The position numbers and the translations under genes are program-made. The notes beneath the pieces are model-generated. The model searched no databases and was not told the origin of the DNA. It saw nothing but the letters and a program-made list of their open reading frames with translations. DNA of 64,000 nt, taken from the NCBI GenBank assembly GCA_963804375.1, contig CAWDQE010000015.1, forward strand, positions 310,001 through 374,000, in the 5' to 3' direction. Positions 1-9,005 of this stretch are shown piece by piece (the stretch's first letter is position 1; each line of letters starts with the position of its first letter). The DNA comes from JANXQG01 sp963804375 (GTDB taxonomy: Bacteria > Planctomycetota > Planctomycetia > Pirellulales > Thermoguttaceae).

Positions 1-1
1 T

Positions 2-2056
2 GCGTCGCCGAAGTTGGTCGAGATCTGCAAGCGGATGATGGCCAAGGAGCCGGAAGACCGCTACCAATCGATGCAAGATCTGAGCGCGGCCCTGGCGCCT
101 TGGCAGGACGGATCGAATGGCGCGGCAGACTCTCGTGTGCCGCAGGCCGTAAAGCCCCTGGACAACGTCACGTCGGTAGCCGCTGGGGCCGACGACTGGC
201 TCTCCTTTCTTTCGGGGCCGTCGCCGACCCCGAGTGCCGGGCACTCCGGCGCGGGCTCCAATGGCGCGAAGCCGCCGGCGCCCGCCGCACCCGCAGCCAA
301 GCTCACCAAGTCCGGCAAGCAGCCGGTCGTCAAGGGCAAGACCCGCGGCGGATTCGCCGCCGCCCTCGCAGGAGTACTGGCCGTCGGCCGGGCAAAGCTC
401 GGCTGGTTCAACACCAGGCAGCGAAGGATCGTGGGGGCCGTTGTCGGCGTTGTACTCTTGGCGGCAGTGGCTGGTCTGGCCGCCCTGCCCTTCCTGCTGT
501 CGCAAACCAGGCCCCCGTCGCAGGCATCGGGACAGACCAATGCGGAGGAAAAGAAGTCTCCGCCCAAGACGGGCGATGGCCCCCTGCCCGAGTCGTCCTT
601 AGATAAGAAAACGGATGCATCCCCAGGCCCGCTCGCTAAAGATTCTGCGCAAGGGAAAGCTGCAATTTCCCAGCCCGAGCATCCCCCCGAAAAGCCGAAG
701 CCGATCGAAGCGAAGGAATCGCCCGAGCCCGCCAAGCCTGTGCCTACGCCCGAAAACAAAACCAGCGATCCATCGGTAGCGAAAACGGACGCGAACCCCG
801 CCCCGCAGACGACCGTCAAGCCAGCACCGCCGGAGAAGAAGCCGGAGCCTCCGCCCAAGCCACCCGAAGTGACCAAGCCGCCCGAAGCGGCCAAATCGGT
901 CTCGTTGGACGGCCTGGAAACGGCGGTCGATTTGCCGCACCTGGGCACGACCCGGAGTACCGGGTACCCCGGCAACGAAGCCGTTTCTCTCGGCAAGCTC
1001 GATCTCGATCCGAGCCAAAAGGTCGACGTCCAGTTGCTGGGCGGCGACAGCATTTGCAAAGGCAATCCCCGCTTCGAGTTGCAGAAGGAAAGTGAGGGGG
1101 CAACTCCGGGCTGGTCGGTGCAGATGGTCGGCAAGAACAAAGATGCCGTGCCGATCGCTCGGGTCTGGCAAGAGGGGAAGGAGTGGAAGATCCAATGGGC
1201 GGCCGATGCGAAGGAGAAGGCCACGCTGGTTCGCTTCTGCGGTTTGCAGTTCTCGTGTGAGAAGAAGAAGCACTTCATCGCCTTGACCGCGCCCAAGACC
1301 GTCTCGCCGCTGGTGATCGACGTCGCGACGGGCACTCCGCGGATGCGATTGAATCGAGACTTCCCCCTGCCCGATGCAAGCCTGCTCCGCCTGCAGATCC
1401 TGCCTTTGGATAAATCGCTGCCGAAGTACGACATCAAGATCCTGGACGCCAAGGCGCACCCCGGCAAGCGGAAGTCGGTCGAGCCGGTTGCGGGAGACAC
1501 GGTGCCCGTCAAAGGGCAGGTGATGGTCGTGTTCACGAAAGAGCGAACGCCCCGCGTCGTGTGCGAGATCGCCTTCGATACGTACCCCAAAGGCGTGCAG
1601 CTCGAGATGCAAGCGGTCTGCGATATCTTGTCGGGCCTGCCGTTCAACTATGCGAATCTGCGGGAAGCTGACGCCCGGTTCGAATTGATGCTCAAGAGGA
1701 CCGATTCCGATGCGAACCCGCAAAGGAAGAATATGCAGGCTCAGATTCAGGCCATGAAAACGACGAAGGACCAACTGAAGGCCCTGGCAGAGTTGGCAGG
1801 CGAGCTGGATCAGAAGGCGTTGATCCCCTTCCGTGTCTACGCGGTCCTGGGCACGACCCGGAGTACCGGGCACCCCGACGACGAGGCGTCGCCGAATGTC
1901 GTCATCTTTCAGAGTGGCGAGGTTGAGAAACCGAAGACCCGACCCGGAGTACCAGGTACCCCGGCGAAGAAGAATCCCACGACCCGGAGTACCGGACGCC
2001 CCGACAAGTCCAAGGGCCCCGCCACTCCCAATATCGATGAGCTCGACCTGAAGTGA
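2..2056 (+). CDS. Ser/Thr protein kinase, C-terminal part (cut by window edge)
   Basis: The reading frame is open from the first bases of the window, so the start and most of the kinase domain lie upstream. The first ~30 residues (ICKRMMAKEPEDRYQSMQDL) match the last helix of bacterial Hanks-type kinases, where 'M..K.PEDRYQSM.E' is typical. A low-complexity stretch follows, then one membrane helix (RRIVGAVVGVVLLAAVAGLA, about residues 139-163 counted from nt 14), then a Pro/Lys/Glu-rich linker and about 400 extracytoplasmic residues that I do not recognise. The topology (cytoplasmic kinase, single TM, sensor-like exterior) is common in planctomycetes. Four palindromic hairpin repeats lie in frame (nt ~950, 1856, 1941 and 1981) and encode peptides such as GTTRSTG. 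The stop overlaps the next gene's GTG start (GTGA), implying an operon. Confidence 0.8.
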   Translation, partial: ASPKLVEICKRMMAKEPEDRYQSMQDLSAALAPWQDGSNGAADSRVPQAVKPLDNVTSVAAGADDWLSFLSGPSPTPSAGHSGAGSNGAKPPAPAAPAAKLTKSGKQPVVKGKTRGGFAAALAGVLAVGRAKLGWFNTRQRRIVGAVVGVVLLAAVAGLAALPFLLSQTRPPSQASGQTNAEEKKSPPKTGDGPLPESSLDKKTDASPGPLAKDSAQGKAAISQPEHPPEKPKPIEAKESPEPAKPVPTPENKTSDPSVAKTDANPAPQTTVKPAPPEKKPEPPPKPPEVTKPPEAAKSVSLDGLETAVDLPHLGTTRSTGYPGNEAVSLGKLDLDPSQKVDVQLLGGDSICKGNPRFELQKESEGATPGWSVQMVGKNKDAVPIARVWQEGKEWKIQWAADAKEKATLVRFCGLQFSCEKKKHFIALTAPKTVSPLVIDVATGTPRMRLNRDFPLPDASLLRLQILPLDKSLPKYDIKILDAKAHPGKRKSVEPVAGDTVPVKGQVMVVFTKERTPRVVCEIAFDTYPKGVQLEMQAVCDILSGLPFNYANLREADARFELMLKRTDSDANPQRKNMQAQIQAMKTTKDQLKALAELAGELDQKALIPFRVYAVLGTTRSTGHPDDEASPNVVIFQSGEVEKPKTRPGVPGTPAKKNPTTRSTGRPDKSKGPATPNIDELDLK

Positions 2057-2235
2057 AACCGCTCGTTGCCCTGGCCGTTCTTTCGCCGCTGTCCACGCGC
2101 AGAGCGAGTTTCAGCCCGCCGCGCACCGCGGCACTGCTGGCCCTGATTTTTTTCTTGCTGCTGCCCGCCGCGACCCGAAGTGCCAGGTGCCTCGCCCAAC
2201 CGCCCGGAACCGGAGTACCCGGTGCCCCGCCCGAA
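945..2235 (+). repeat. Cluster of AGTA-loop hairpin repeats inside coding DNA
   Basis: Six copies of a short hairpin motif, ACCnnG-AGTA-CnnGGT followed by RCCCCG, start near 950, 1856, 1941, 1981, 2173 and 2214. The copy at 950 is a perfect stem (ACCCGG/CCGGGT). Others carry one or two mismatches, and the 2173 copy is the most degenerate. They fall in the kinase and HEAT-repeat genes. They keep the frames open and add Gly/Thr/Arg/Pro-rich peptides. Confidence 0.7.
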
Positions 2236-3141
2236 GGCAAGACCGTGCAGGACTGGGCCCGTCAACTGAAGTCCGAGGAGTTCCGCGAGCAATGGCATGC
2301 GGCGTATGTCCTGGGAACGCTCGGTCCCCAGGCGGCGCCGGCCGTGCCGGCCTTACACTCCGTGTTGGATGTCAATTCCGGCAAGAACGAATACACGCGG
2401 AGCATGGCCGCCTGGGCCCTGGGGCGCATCGGCCCCGCCGCCGAGCCGGAAATACCGTTCTTGATCGAAACAATGCGGGCTACGAAACTTCTCGCCGTGC
2501 GCCGCAGCACGGCGGAGGCCCTGGGCATGTTTGGTGCGGCGGCCAAACCGGCTGTGAGTGAACTGCTGAAGATGCTGGACAATGATGACGCAATAACCCG
2601 CGTCAACGCGGCCGTTGCCCTCTGGAAGATCGATCGCCATCCCAAGGCCGTGCCGGCGCTCTTGGAGATGCTTCGCCGGAACGATCGATCCCAGGCTTAT
2701 GCGGCGGCCGTTGCTCTGGGCCAAATGGAGCAAGAGGCCGATAGGGTCGCTCCGGCCCTGATCGAGGCCTTGCACGCACGTGACGCCGATGTTCGCCGCG
2801 CGGCAGCCCGGTCGTTGGGTCAGTTGGGCAAAGCGGCCTTTCCGTCGCTGGGTAAGGCCAAAGCCTTGGACGATCCGGACGACGAAGCCCGCCGCCAGGT
2901 GATCGAGGCCTTGAGTTGGATGGGTCCGGACGCGGTGCGGGCCTTGACGGCGGCGCTGAAAGACGAGAGTCCCGCGGTGCGGCGTGCCGCTGCGCGGGCT
3001 TTGGGCAACCTCGGCGCTGCGGCCCAATCGGCACGTTCCGCGCTGGAGGCCGCTGCCAGCGACCCGCAGGAGGACGTTCGCGCCGCCGCGGGCAAGGCTT
3101 TGCTGCGAGTTCCCGCAAAGCAAGAAAGAAGCGTGCCATAG
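2053..3141 (+). CDS. HEAT-repeat protein, exported or membrane-anchored
   Basis: The start is GTG, overlapping the kinase stop by four bases. The first ~50 residues contain a hydrophobic segment (AALLALIFFLLLPAATRSA) that looks like a signal peptide or anchor. From about residue 70 the protein is built from ~35-residue alpha-helical HEAT/PBS-lyase-type repeats (examples: AAYVLGTLGPQAAPAVPAL, AAWALGRIGPAAEPEIPFL, AARALGNLGAAAQSARSAL). Such repeats bind other proteins; no catalytic motif is visible. The tight coupling suggests it works with the upstream receptor-like kinase. Two degenerate hairpin repeats lie just after the signal region. The partner is unknown. Confidence 0.85.
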   Translation: MKPLVALAVLSPLSTRRASFSPPRTAALLALIFFLLLPAATRSARCLAQPPGTGVPGAPPEGKTVQDWARQLKSEEFREQWHAAYVLGTLGPQAAPAVPALHSVLDVNSGKNEYTRSMAAWALGRIGPAAEPEIPFLIETMRATKLLAVRRSTAEALGMFGAAAKPAVSELLKMLDNDDAITRVNAAVALWKIDRHPKAVPALLEMLRRNDRSQAYAAAVALGQMEQEADRVAPALIEALHARDADVRRAAARSLGQLGKAAFPSLGKAKALDDPDDEARRQVIEALSWMGPDAVRALTAALKDESPAVRRAAARALGNLGAAAQSARSALEAAASDPQEDVRAAAGKALLRVPAKQERSVP

Positions 3142-3684
3142 CTGCACGAACGACGCAAGGGAAGGATCTATCGCGGTCACTAGAAAGACTGAATATACAG
3201 TTTTCGCATGGCATTCCCGTTAGGAGCTGCACTTATTTGCTTCTTGGCAATGCGAAAAGCAACCGAGCAACATCGGGGCAGCGGGCGGACAGGACACTTG
3301 GTTTTTTGAGACACGATCTGGCGTTCTCGCCATCGATTTGTCTCCGTAACGGGCGTCTGCCAATGACCAGGCGACCCGTGCAGCCGCCGGACAGGATTTC
3401 GCCATCTCGGTTTCAACGCCCGCGGCGTGTTTTTGCCAGCGGTCCTGTTCTGTCCCCCCGTTCTCCTCGCGATCCTACGATCTTTCGCACAACGTGGAGA
3501 GATCATCCACAGATGCTCCCCACATGCTCCCCAGCCAGCTTGTTGACCGAAACTCCCATCGGGCGAATACTGCAATCAATGTCTGGCAAAAATGGAGAAT
3601 TGTGGGCGATGCGTTTGCTCTGAAATGCTCCGCTCCTAGTCCCCAGCCATATTTGTAACCGCTTGGCTCTTCTTGGAGGTCTCG
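3142..3684. other. Intergenic, 543 bp, nothing recognised
   Basis: No convincing coding frame, RNA gene or repeat is seen. It must hold the promoter for the PEP-CTERM gene at 3685, but no clear -35/-10 pair stands out. Confidence 0.5.
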
Positions 3685-4767
3685 ATGAGATTGCGCATCG
3701 TTATGCTTGCGATTGTCGGTGTCGGCCTGATTCAGGCGTCAGAAAAAACTTGGGCCCAGTCGTTTTCGGGCGGAACGAATAATGGGATTACTTGGGGTCC
3801 TGGACCCACAACGGACAACACTCAGTCGCTTGGGCAGTTCACCATCGTGTTGAATCCGAGCTTTTCGGCGGCGCTTACCGCGGCCTCGTATCCGGGGTAC
3901 TCGTCCTCCAGCAACCGTTTGATTAGTCCCCTGCTGTACGACCAGAATACACAGATCAGCCGCAGCATGACGACGCAGTGGGGATCGGCCGGATGGTCCG
4001 GCGGTTTGCCGGTCGGTAGTGCTGTTGGTCCAATCGTCTCGCAAAGCAGCATTTCTCTGACTCCCTCGGGTTTCGTTGCGCCGCCGAACGGAACGGACAT
4101 GGTCTTTACGCAAATCAACGCGTTTGATCTTGCCGCCGGGCCTGTTTCAGTTACGGCTGGCACGGCAGCAATGGACCCCCTTCTTCCGAACAGCGTCGGT
4201 GAGGTGATCTCCAACTCGGGCACCCCGGCGAATCCCGCACTTGATTTTCCCGCCCGGAGCTTTTTCGACGTTTTCGTCGACGTGACCGTGCCGGCGCTCG
4301 GCGGCTCGGGATCGATGGTTTTGAGCAATGCATATAGCGGAGCGGGCACTCCCCTGGTCATCAGCAACAGCGGCATCACCTCGTTTCCACCGGTGGTGAT
4401 TTACACGCACGGCAACAGCACGGCCGTGCCGCTTTACGTCGGCCCGAAAGGAATAGACGGTCTCGGGACGGATGCCGGCGACATATTCGGCCTGTTGACC
4501 CTGGCCGGACACGGCGCCGGCTACGGTCAAGGGTCGACTGGCGGCGGCTCAACCGACGAGAATACCGGCATGCCGGCGAATGGCACTACGTTTGAGGAGA
4601 CCTATATGTCAATGCCGGAGCTGCCTGTCATGCCGCAGTATGCGAGTTGGGGGACTCCGAGTGATCCAGTGACGGTGCTGCCCGAGCCGACTACGGTTTC
4701 CCTGCTTGTCGTCGCCGGCCTGGCGGCGGTCGGTTTCTGCCGGCGGCGGCGACGGCAAATCACGTGA
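3685..4767 (+). CDS. PEP-CTERM sorting-domain protein (copy 1)
   Basis: ATG at 3685 is chosen because GGAGG lies about five bases upstream; the frame is also open further upstream. Residues 1-25 (MRLRIVMLAIVGVGLIQASE...) form a signal peptide. The C-terminus has the PEP-CTERM signal: PEPTT, a hydrophobic helix (SLLVVAGLAAVGF) and an Arg cluster (CRRRRR). That signal is cut by an exosortase during export to the cell surface. The central ~300 residues are Gly/Ser/Thr-rich and unrecognised, with no catalytic motif. Copy 2 lies directly downstream and is very similar, including identical stretches such as SRSMTTQWGSAGWSGGLPVG. No exosortase gene is in this window. Confidence 0.85.
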   Translation: MRLRIVMLAIVGVGLIQASEKTWAQSFSGGTNNGITWGPGPTTDNTQSLGQFTIVLNPSFSAALTAASYPGYSSSSNRLISPLLYDQNTQISRSMTTQWGSAGWSGGLPVGSAVGPIVSQSSISLTPSGFVAPPNGTDMVFTQINAFDLAAGPVSVTAGTAAMDPLLPNSVGEVISNSGTPANPALDFPARSFFDVFVDVTVPALGGSGSMVLSNAYSGAGTPLVISNSGITSFPPVVIYTHGNSTAVPLYVGPKGIDGLGTDAGDIFGLLTLAGHGAGYGQGSTGGGSTDENTGMPANGTTFEETYMSMPELPVMPQYASWGTPSDPVTVLPEPTTVSLLVVAGLAAVGFCRRRRRQIT

Positions 4768-4875
4768 TTCGCGCGAAGTGATCCAGTCAAGCCGCGTGAT
4801 CAGTTTGAAGGCGTCGTCGGCGGTCGGCGTCGACAACGCCGCGGTGGTTCTTTTGAGTTGATTCAGGAGATGTTT

Positions 4876-6018
4876 ATGAAATTGCGCCTTATCGTGTTTG
4901 CGGTTGCCGGTACATGCCTGCTTCAGGCGTCAGAAAGAATTTGGGCCCAGAATACATTTATGGGCGGAACGTCACAGGGCATTCCTTGGGGCCCTGGACC
5001 TGCAACGGATATGACTCAGTCGCTCGGGCAGTTCACCATCGTGGTAAACCCGCTATTCCAGCCCTATCTTGCTGGCGTAATGGGGTACGACGGCAGTGGC
5101 ACTTATACGAGTCCTTTGCTCTACGACCAGAGTACCCAGATCAGTCGCAGTATGACGACGCAGTGGGGATCGGCCGGATGGTCCGGCGGTTTGCCGGTTG
5201 GTAGTGCAGTTGGTCCAATCGTCTCGCAAGGCAGCATTTCGCTGACTCCCTCGGCTTTTGTTCCGCCGCAGGCGGGAACGGACATGGTCTTTACGCAAAT
5301 CAGCTCGTTTAATCTCACCAACGGTGCCGTATCGGTGACGGCCGGCACGGCCGCCATGGATCCCAACCTTCCCAACAGTGTTGGCGAGGTGATCTCCAAT
5401 GCGGGCAGCGCCAGCATGACCACCCCAACGCTTGATTTTCCAGCCAGGAGCTTTTTCGACGTTTTCGTCGACATCACCGCGCCGAATCCCACCGGGACGG
5501 GGACGATAACTTTGACCAATGCCACAGTTTATAGCGGCACGACTGCACAGAGCGCACCAGGCACTCCCCTGGTTATCAGCAACAGCGGCATTACCTCGTT
5601 TCCACCGGTGGTGATTTACACGCATGGGAACAGTTCGGCCGTGCCAGTCTATATTGGTTCTGGCGGAATAGACGGTCTTGGGACAGATGCCGGCTACTTA
5701 TTCGGCCTATTGACGCTGGCCGGACACGGCGCCGGCTACGGACAAGGGAACCCGGGCACCGTTGTAAAAGACGAGAACACAGGCATGGACGCGAATTCGA
5801 CTACTTTTTCGGCCACCTATACAACCCTGACGCAGACGAGCGAAATGCCGGTCTTGCCCGAGTATTACCTATATCCGGGAGGGCCCGCCTTGCCACCGAC
5901 AGGCAGTTGGGCGCCCGGTCTGACGGTGTTGCCCGAGCCGTCTACGGTTTCGCTGCTTGTCATCGCAGGCCTGGCGGCGGTGGCTCTCCGCCTGCGGCGG
6001 CGATGCCGAATCGCTTGA
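4876..6018 (+). CDS. PEP-CTERM sorting-domain protein (copy 2)
   Basis: ATG at 4876 follows AGGAG at a spacing of about six bases, which decides it over the upstream ATG at 4870. The signal peptide (MKLRLIVFAVAGTCLLQASE) and the C-terminal PEPSTVSLLVIAGLAAV plus RLRRRCR give the same sorting architecture as copy 1. The core aligns along its whole length with copy 1 and differs by short insertions and substitutions, so the pair is a tandem duplication. The role is unknown; these are probably exopolysaccharide- or surface-associated proteins. Confidence 0.85.
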   Translation: MKLRLIVFAVAGTCLLQASERIWAQNTFMGGTSQGIPWGPGPATDMTQSLGQFTIVVNPLFQPYLAGVMGYDGSGTYTSPLLYDQSTQISRSMTTQWGSAGWSGGLPVGSAVGPIVSQGSISLTPSAFVPPQAGTDMVFTQISSFNLTNGAVSVTAGTAAMDPNLPNSVGEVISNAGSASMTTPTLDFPARSFFDVFVDITAPNPTGTGTITLTNATVYSGTTAQSAPGTPLVISNSGITSFPPVVIYTHGNSSAVPVYIGSGGIDGLGTDAGYLFGLLTLAGHGAGYGQGNPGTVVKDENTGMDANSTTFSATYTTLTQTSEMPVLPEYYLYPGGPALPPTGSWAPGLTVLPEPSTVSLLVIAGLAAVALRLRRRCRIA

Positions 6019-6039
6019 TTCGTGCGAAGTGATAACGAT

Positions 6040-6925
6040 CTACGATCCGCTGTCGTGCAGGCCCAGGCCCAGCAAGTGCAGGATGTCGCCGCGGAGGGCC
6101 AGACAGCCGTCGTCGTCGAGATAGCGGGGTCGCGGCAGTTCTACCGAAATCGTGGCCTGGATCCTCGAGGGTCGCGGTCCCAGAACCACGATGCGGTCGG
6201 CCAACTGCAGGGCCTCGTCGATGTCGTGGGTCACGAACAGGATGGTCTTGCGCTCTTGCTGCCAAATCCGCACGAGGTCGGTCCGCATGGCAATCCGCGT
6301 GAAATAGTCGAGCGCGCCGAAGGGCTCGTCCATGTAAATGATCTCCGGATCGGCGGCTAGCGCACGAGCGATCTCCACGCGTTGCCGCATCCCGCCCGAC
6401 AATTCCCTGGGATACGCCCGCTCGAAGCCGGCGAGGCCAACCATCTCCAGGTAATGATCGACGACCTTGCGCCGCTGCTGGGGCGTCTTCCTCTTGATGC
6501 CGAAGCCCACGTTTCCTTCGACCGTAAGCCAGGGAAAGATGCCGCCTTCCTGGAAGATGAATATCCGTCGCGGGTCGGGCCCGGCCACCGGCGCGGTGGG
6601 CGAAGACCTGGCCTCGCGTGGGCTCGAGGAAACCGGCCACGATGTTCAAGAGGGTTGTCTTGCCGCACCCGGAGGGCCCGACCAGGCAGACGAATTCGCC
6701 GTCGCGGACGGTCAGGTTGATCTTGCGGAGGACTTCGATGGGCGGGTTACCGCGCGCGGCCGGATAGGCCATTTCCACGTCGCGGAGTTCCACCGCCACG
6801 TCCCGCGGCGAACCGTTGATCGAAACCCATGAGGCTGACGCCTTGGGCTCGGCGGGTTCCACCGCCACGTCCCGCGTTGGCGCCCCGTTGCCGGGGAACA
6901 TTCTTTCAGTCGGCGTGCGATCCAT
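6040..6925 (-). CDS. ABC transporter ATPase, nitrate/taurine type (frameshifted)
   Basis: The N-terminal frame carries Walker A (GPSGCGKTTLLNIVAGFLEP). The frame then shifts by one base near 6590-6605. The second frame carries the Q-loop (FQEGGIFPWLTV), signature LSGGMRQRVEIARAL, Walker B IIYMDEPFGALD and the switch His (FVTHDIDEAL). Joined, they give a normal ~290-aa subunit of the SsuB/TauB/NrtD type that energises uptake with the permease and binding protein encoded just upstream on this strand. The start overlaps the permease stop by about 20 bases. The break lies in a GC-rich run and every catalytic motif is intact, so a sequencing indel is as likely as inactivation. The substrate is unknown. 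Confidence 0.85.
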
Positions 6926-7820
6926 AGGCCCAGGCCATTGAAGGGTTTCGTTCCAGTTGTCGCATGGAAAGGTCCAGCAGCAGGCCGACCAGGCCGATAA
7001 TGACCATGCCGGCCACGACCAGGTCGTAGCGCTTGCCGGCGTTTCGGGCGTCGATAATCAGATAGCCCAACCCGCTGTCGACGGCGATCATCTCGGCGGC
7101 CACCACCACCAGCCAGGCAATCCCCAGGGCGATTCGCAGGCCGGTTATGATCTGCGGCAATGAGGCCGGCAGAATGACTTGCCGCAGGAGCTGGAAATGC
7201 GTGAGCCCGAAATTATGGGCGGCGCGGAGATGGACGGTCTGCACGCTGCGGACTGCCGCTGCCGCAGAGACGGTGATGGGGAACACGGCGGCCAGGAAGA
7301 TCAGAAAGATCGGGGCCGCATCGGCGACTCCGAACCGGAGAATGGCCAGCGGGATCCAGGCGATGGGCGAGATCGGCCGCAAGGCCTGGATCAGCGGGTT
7401 GAAGGCCGCGTGCGCCTGCCGGAACCAGCCCATGAAGAGCCCCAACGGCACGCCCGCTAGGACCGCCAGCGAGAATCCCCAGGTAACCCGGTACAACGAA
7501 GCGACGACATACTTCAGCAGTAATCCTTTGCGCACAAGTTCCGCGATCCCGCGGGCAACATCGACGGGCGTGGGAAAGATCTTGCTGCTGGTAAGCACAA
7601 CCGCCAGGTGCCAAACCGCCAAGAGTGCGATCACCACGCCCAGCGGCAGGAGAACCGAGCTTACTTCTTTGGAGTGCGTGGACTTGTCACCGCTTTTCTC
7701 TTCCGTAGTGCGTACAAGCACGGTGTTTGCGCGGTCGGAACGGTTTCTCACGTTGGCAGAAAGCGGTGACAAGTCCCCGCACTCCAAAGGGTCGGACTGG
7801 ACAGGTTCCCGCACGCTCAT
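6906..7820 (-). CDS. ABC transporter permease, SsuC/TauC/NrtB type
   Basis: A 304-aa inner-membrane permease (binding-protein-dependent, BPD_transp_1). After residue ~55 it has about six TM helices, beginning VLLPLGVVIALLAVWHLAV. The EAA-like coupling loop is around AAHNFGLTHFQLLRQVILP, and the family-typical start of the conserved region is FPTPVDVARGIAELV. The first ~50 residues (including ECGDLSPLSAN...SGDKSTHSKE) are encoded by a palindromic repeat element (7667-7789) inserted in frame, so the native protein probably began near residue 50. It sits in a three-gene operon with the binding protein (ATGA overlap) and the ATPase. Confidence 0.9.
   Translation of the reverse strand: MSVREPVQSDPLECGDLSPLSANVRNRSDRANTVLVRTTEEKSGDKSTHSKEVSSVLLPLGVVIALLAVWHLAVVLTSSKIFPTPVDVARGIAELVRKGLLLKYVVASLYRVTWGFSLAVLAGVPLGLFMGWFRQAHAAFNPLIQALRPISPIAWIPLAILRFGVADAAPIFLIFLAAVFPITVSAAAAVRSVQTVHLRAAHNFGLTHFQLLRQVILPASLPQIITGLRIALGIAWLVVVAAEMIAVDSGLGYLIIDARNAGKRYDLVVAGMVIIGLVGLLLDLSMRQLERNPSMAWAYGSHAD
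7667..7789. repeat. Palindromic element with 30-bp inverted ends, inside the permease gene
   Basis: Arms 7667-7696 and 7760-7789 are inverted repeats of 30 bases with one mismatch (starting CTTTGGAGTGCG). About 63 bases lie between them. The element has no gene of its own and reads through in frame as the permease N-terminus. The encoded peptides (ECGDLSPLS and SGDKSTHSKE) are a style of repeat I associate with planctomycete genomes. Confidence 0.85.
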
Positions 7821-8872
7821 TTTTGGGCCTCGAAGGTGTAAGGCGGAATGCTGGCGTCGTCCGGCACGAACGAAGGATCGGCGTAGTCCTCGAAGTGGGC
7901 GGTCCCTTGCAGAATGTCCGCCTCGCGTCCCAAGGCTTCAATCTCCTCGAAATCCGCGCGCCGCACGGAGAGGTTGGTGTATTTGACCCGATCGGGCGGC
8001 TTGCTGAGCACGTATCGCAATAAGCGCGGGTCCTGATGGTAGTACTGTTTCGCCGTAAATTCCGCCGCCTGCATGCGGTGATCCATGTCCTGATCGAGCC
8101 ACTTGCCGCTGCGGGCAATGCCGTCGACGAGTCGTTGAATCTCGCCCCGGCGCTCGCGAATCACGTTCTCGTTGACTGCCAGCACGCAGGAAATGAATTC
8201 CGGCCAGACGTCTTTGGTCATGAAAAGGACCCGCCCATAGCCGTCCATTTCGGTTTGGGCCATCAGAGGCTCGCCGGCAATCACGGCGTCCACCGCGCGG
8301 ACATTCAGCGCGGCGGGCATGTCCGGCGGCGGCATCTCCACCAAGTGCACGTCTTTGATGTTCATTCCGCGCTCTTTGAAGGCGCGGAAGAGGATCAGCC
8401 GTTGGTTGGAGAAACGATTCGGTATGGCAATCGTCTTCCCGCGCAGGTCCTCGATGCGGTGAATGTCCGAGTCCTTGTGGACCATCATCGTCGTGCCGTC
8501 GCGATGCCCGAGGTAGACGATCTTGATGGGTACCCCCTGTTCGCGGAGCGACATGGCCAGCGGCGCGAGGAGGAAGGTTGCCTCCAGGTGGCCGGACAAA
8601 AATGCCTCTTTTAACTCCGGCCAGCCATTGAAGCGGACCGGCTCGAAAACAGCGTCACCGTGGGTGTTCTCGTTGATGAAGTGTGTTACTGGGCACGTCA
8701 GGTGGCAGGTGACGGGAATGAATCCGACCCGTATTCGGGCACCGTGCGCAGCACGGTTGGCGAGCGATTTCGACGTATCCTGCCCGTCAAAGGCACCTAA
8801 ATTGAGCCATTGGTGCAACAGCGAAATTGCCAGGACCCAGCCAGCCAGGAAAATGACGGCTTTTTTTGACAT
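7817..8872 (-). CDS. ABC transporter substrate-binding protein, nitrate/taurine family
   Basis: 351 aa. The N-terminal hydrophobic segment (KKAVIFLAGWVLAISLLH) serves as signal or anchor. The body has the NMT1/SsuA/NrtA-type fold signatures: 'GFIPVTCHLTCPVTHF' at the ligand-binding start, LSGHLEATFLLAPLAMSL, DLRGKTIAIPNRFSNQRLIL and AVDAVIAGEPLMAQ. The 'CHLTCPVT' segment resembles the CmpA/NrtA-like group more than classical sulfonate binders, but the substrate cannot be named. The stop overlaps the permease start (ATGA). The operon is divergent from the PKS cassette, so shared control through the 8873-9005 region is possible. Confidence 0.85.
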   Translation of the reverse strand: MSKKAVIFLAGWVLAISLLHQWLNLGAFDGQDTSKSLANRAAHGARIRVGFIPVTCHLTCPVTHFINENTHGDAVFEPVRFNGWPELKEAFLSGHLEATFLLAPLAMSLREQGVPIKIVYLGHRDGTTMMVHKDSDIHRIEDLRGKTIAIPNRFSNQRLILFRAFKERGMNIKDVHLVEMPPPDMPAALNVRAVDAVIAGEPLMAQTEMDGYGRVLFMTKDVWPEFISCVLAVNENVIRERRGEIQRLVDGIARSGKWLDQDMDHRMQAAEFTAKQYYHQDPRLLRYVLSKPPDRVKYTNLSVRRADFEEIEALGREADILQGTAHFEDYADPSFVPDDASIPPYTFEAQK

Positions 8873-8899
8873 GCTGTAATGTTAGGGGGAGCCATTCCA

Positions 8900-8959
8900 A
8901 GAGGCAAGTTTTTGCCGGATGCAAATATTTTTGCCTCTAATTGTCTTTATTCGTATAAT
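8900..8959 (+). promoter_or_regulatory. Promoter and candidate operator of the PKS cassette
   Basis: TTGCCT (8931-8936), a 17-base spacer and TATAAT (8954-8959) form a strong sigma70-like promoter. AGAGGCAA (8900-8907) and TTGCCTCT (8931-8938) are perfect 8-bp inverted repeats, the second overlapping the -35 box, as expected for an operator. The promoter lies after the ATG at 8919, which supports 9006 as the start of the first cassette gene. Confidence 0.6.
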
Positions 8960-9005
8960 CCTGCTGGTCCGAGAACATAACCGCAACTTTTTCAGGCAAA
9001 ATTCC

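Noticed and set aside
3685..6018. An exosortase/PEP-CTERM gene cluster
   Set aside because: Only two PEP-CTERM substrates are present; no exosortase or polysaccharide genes are in the window.
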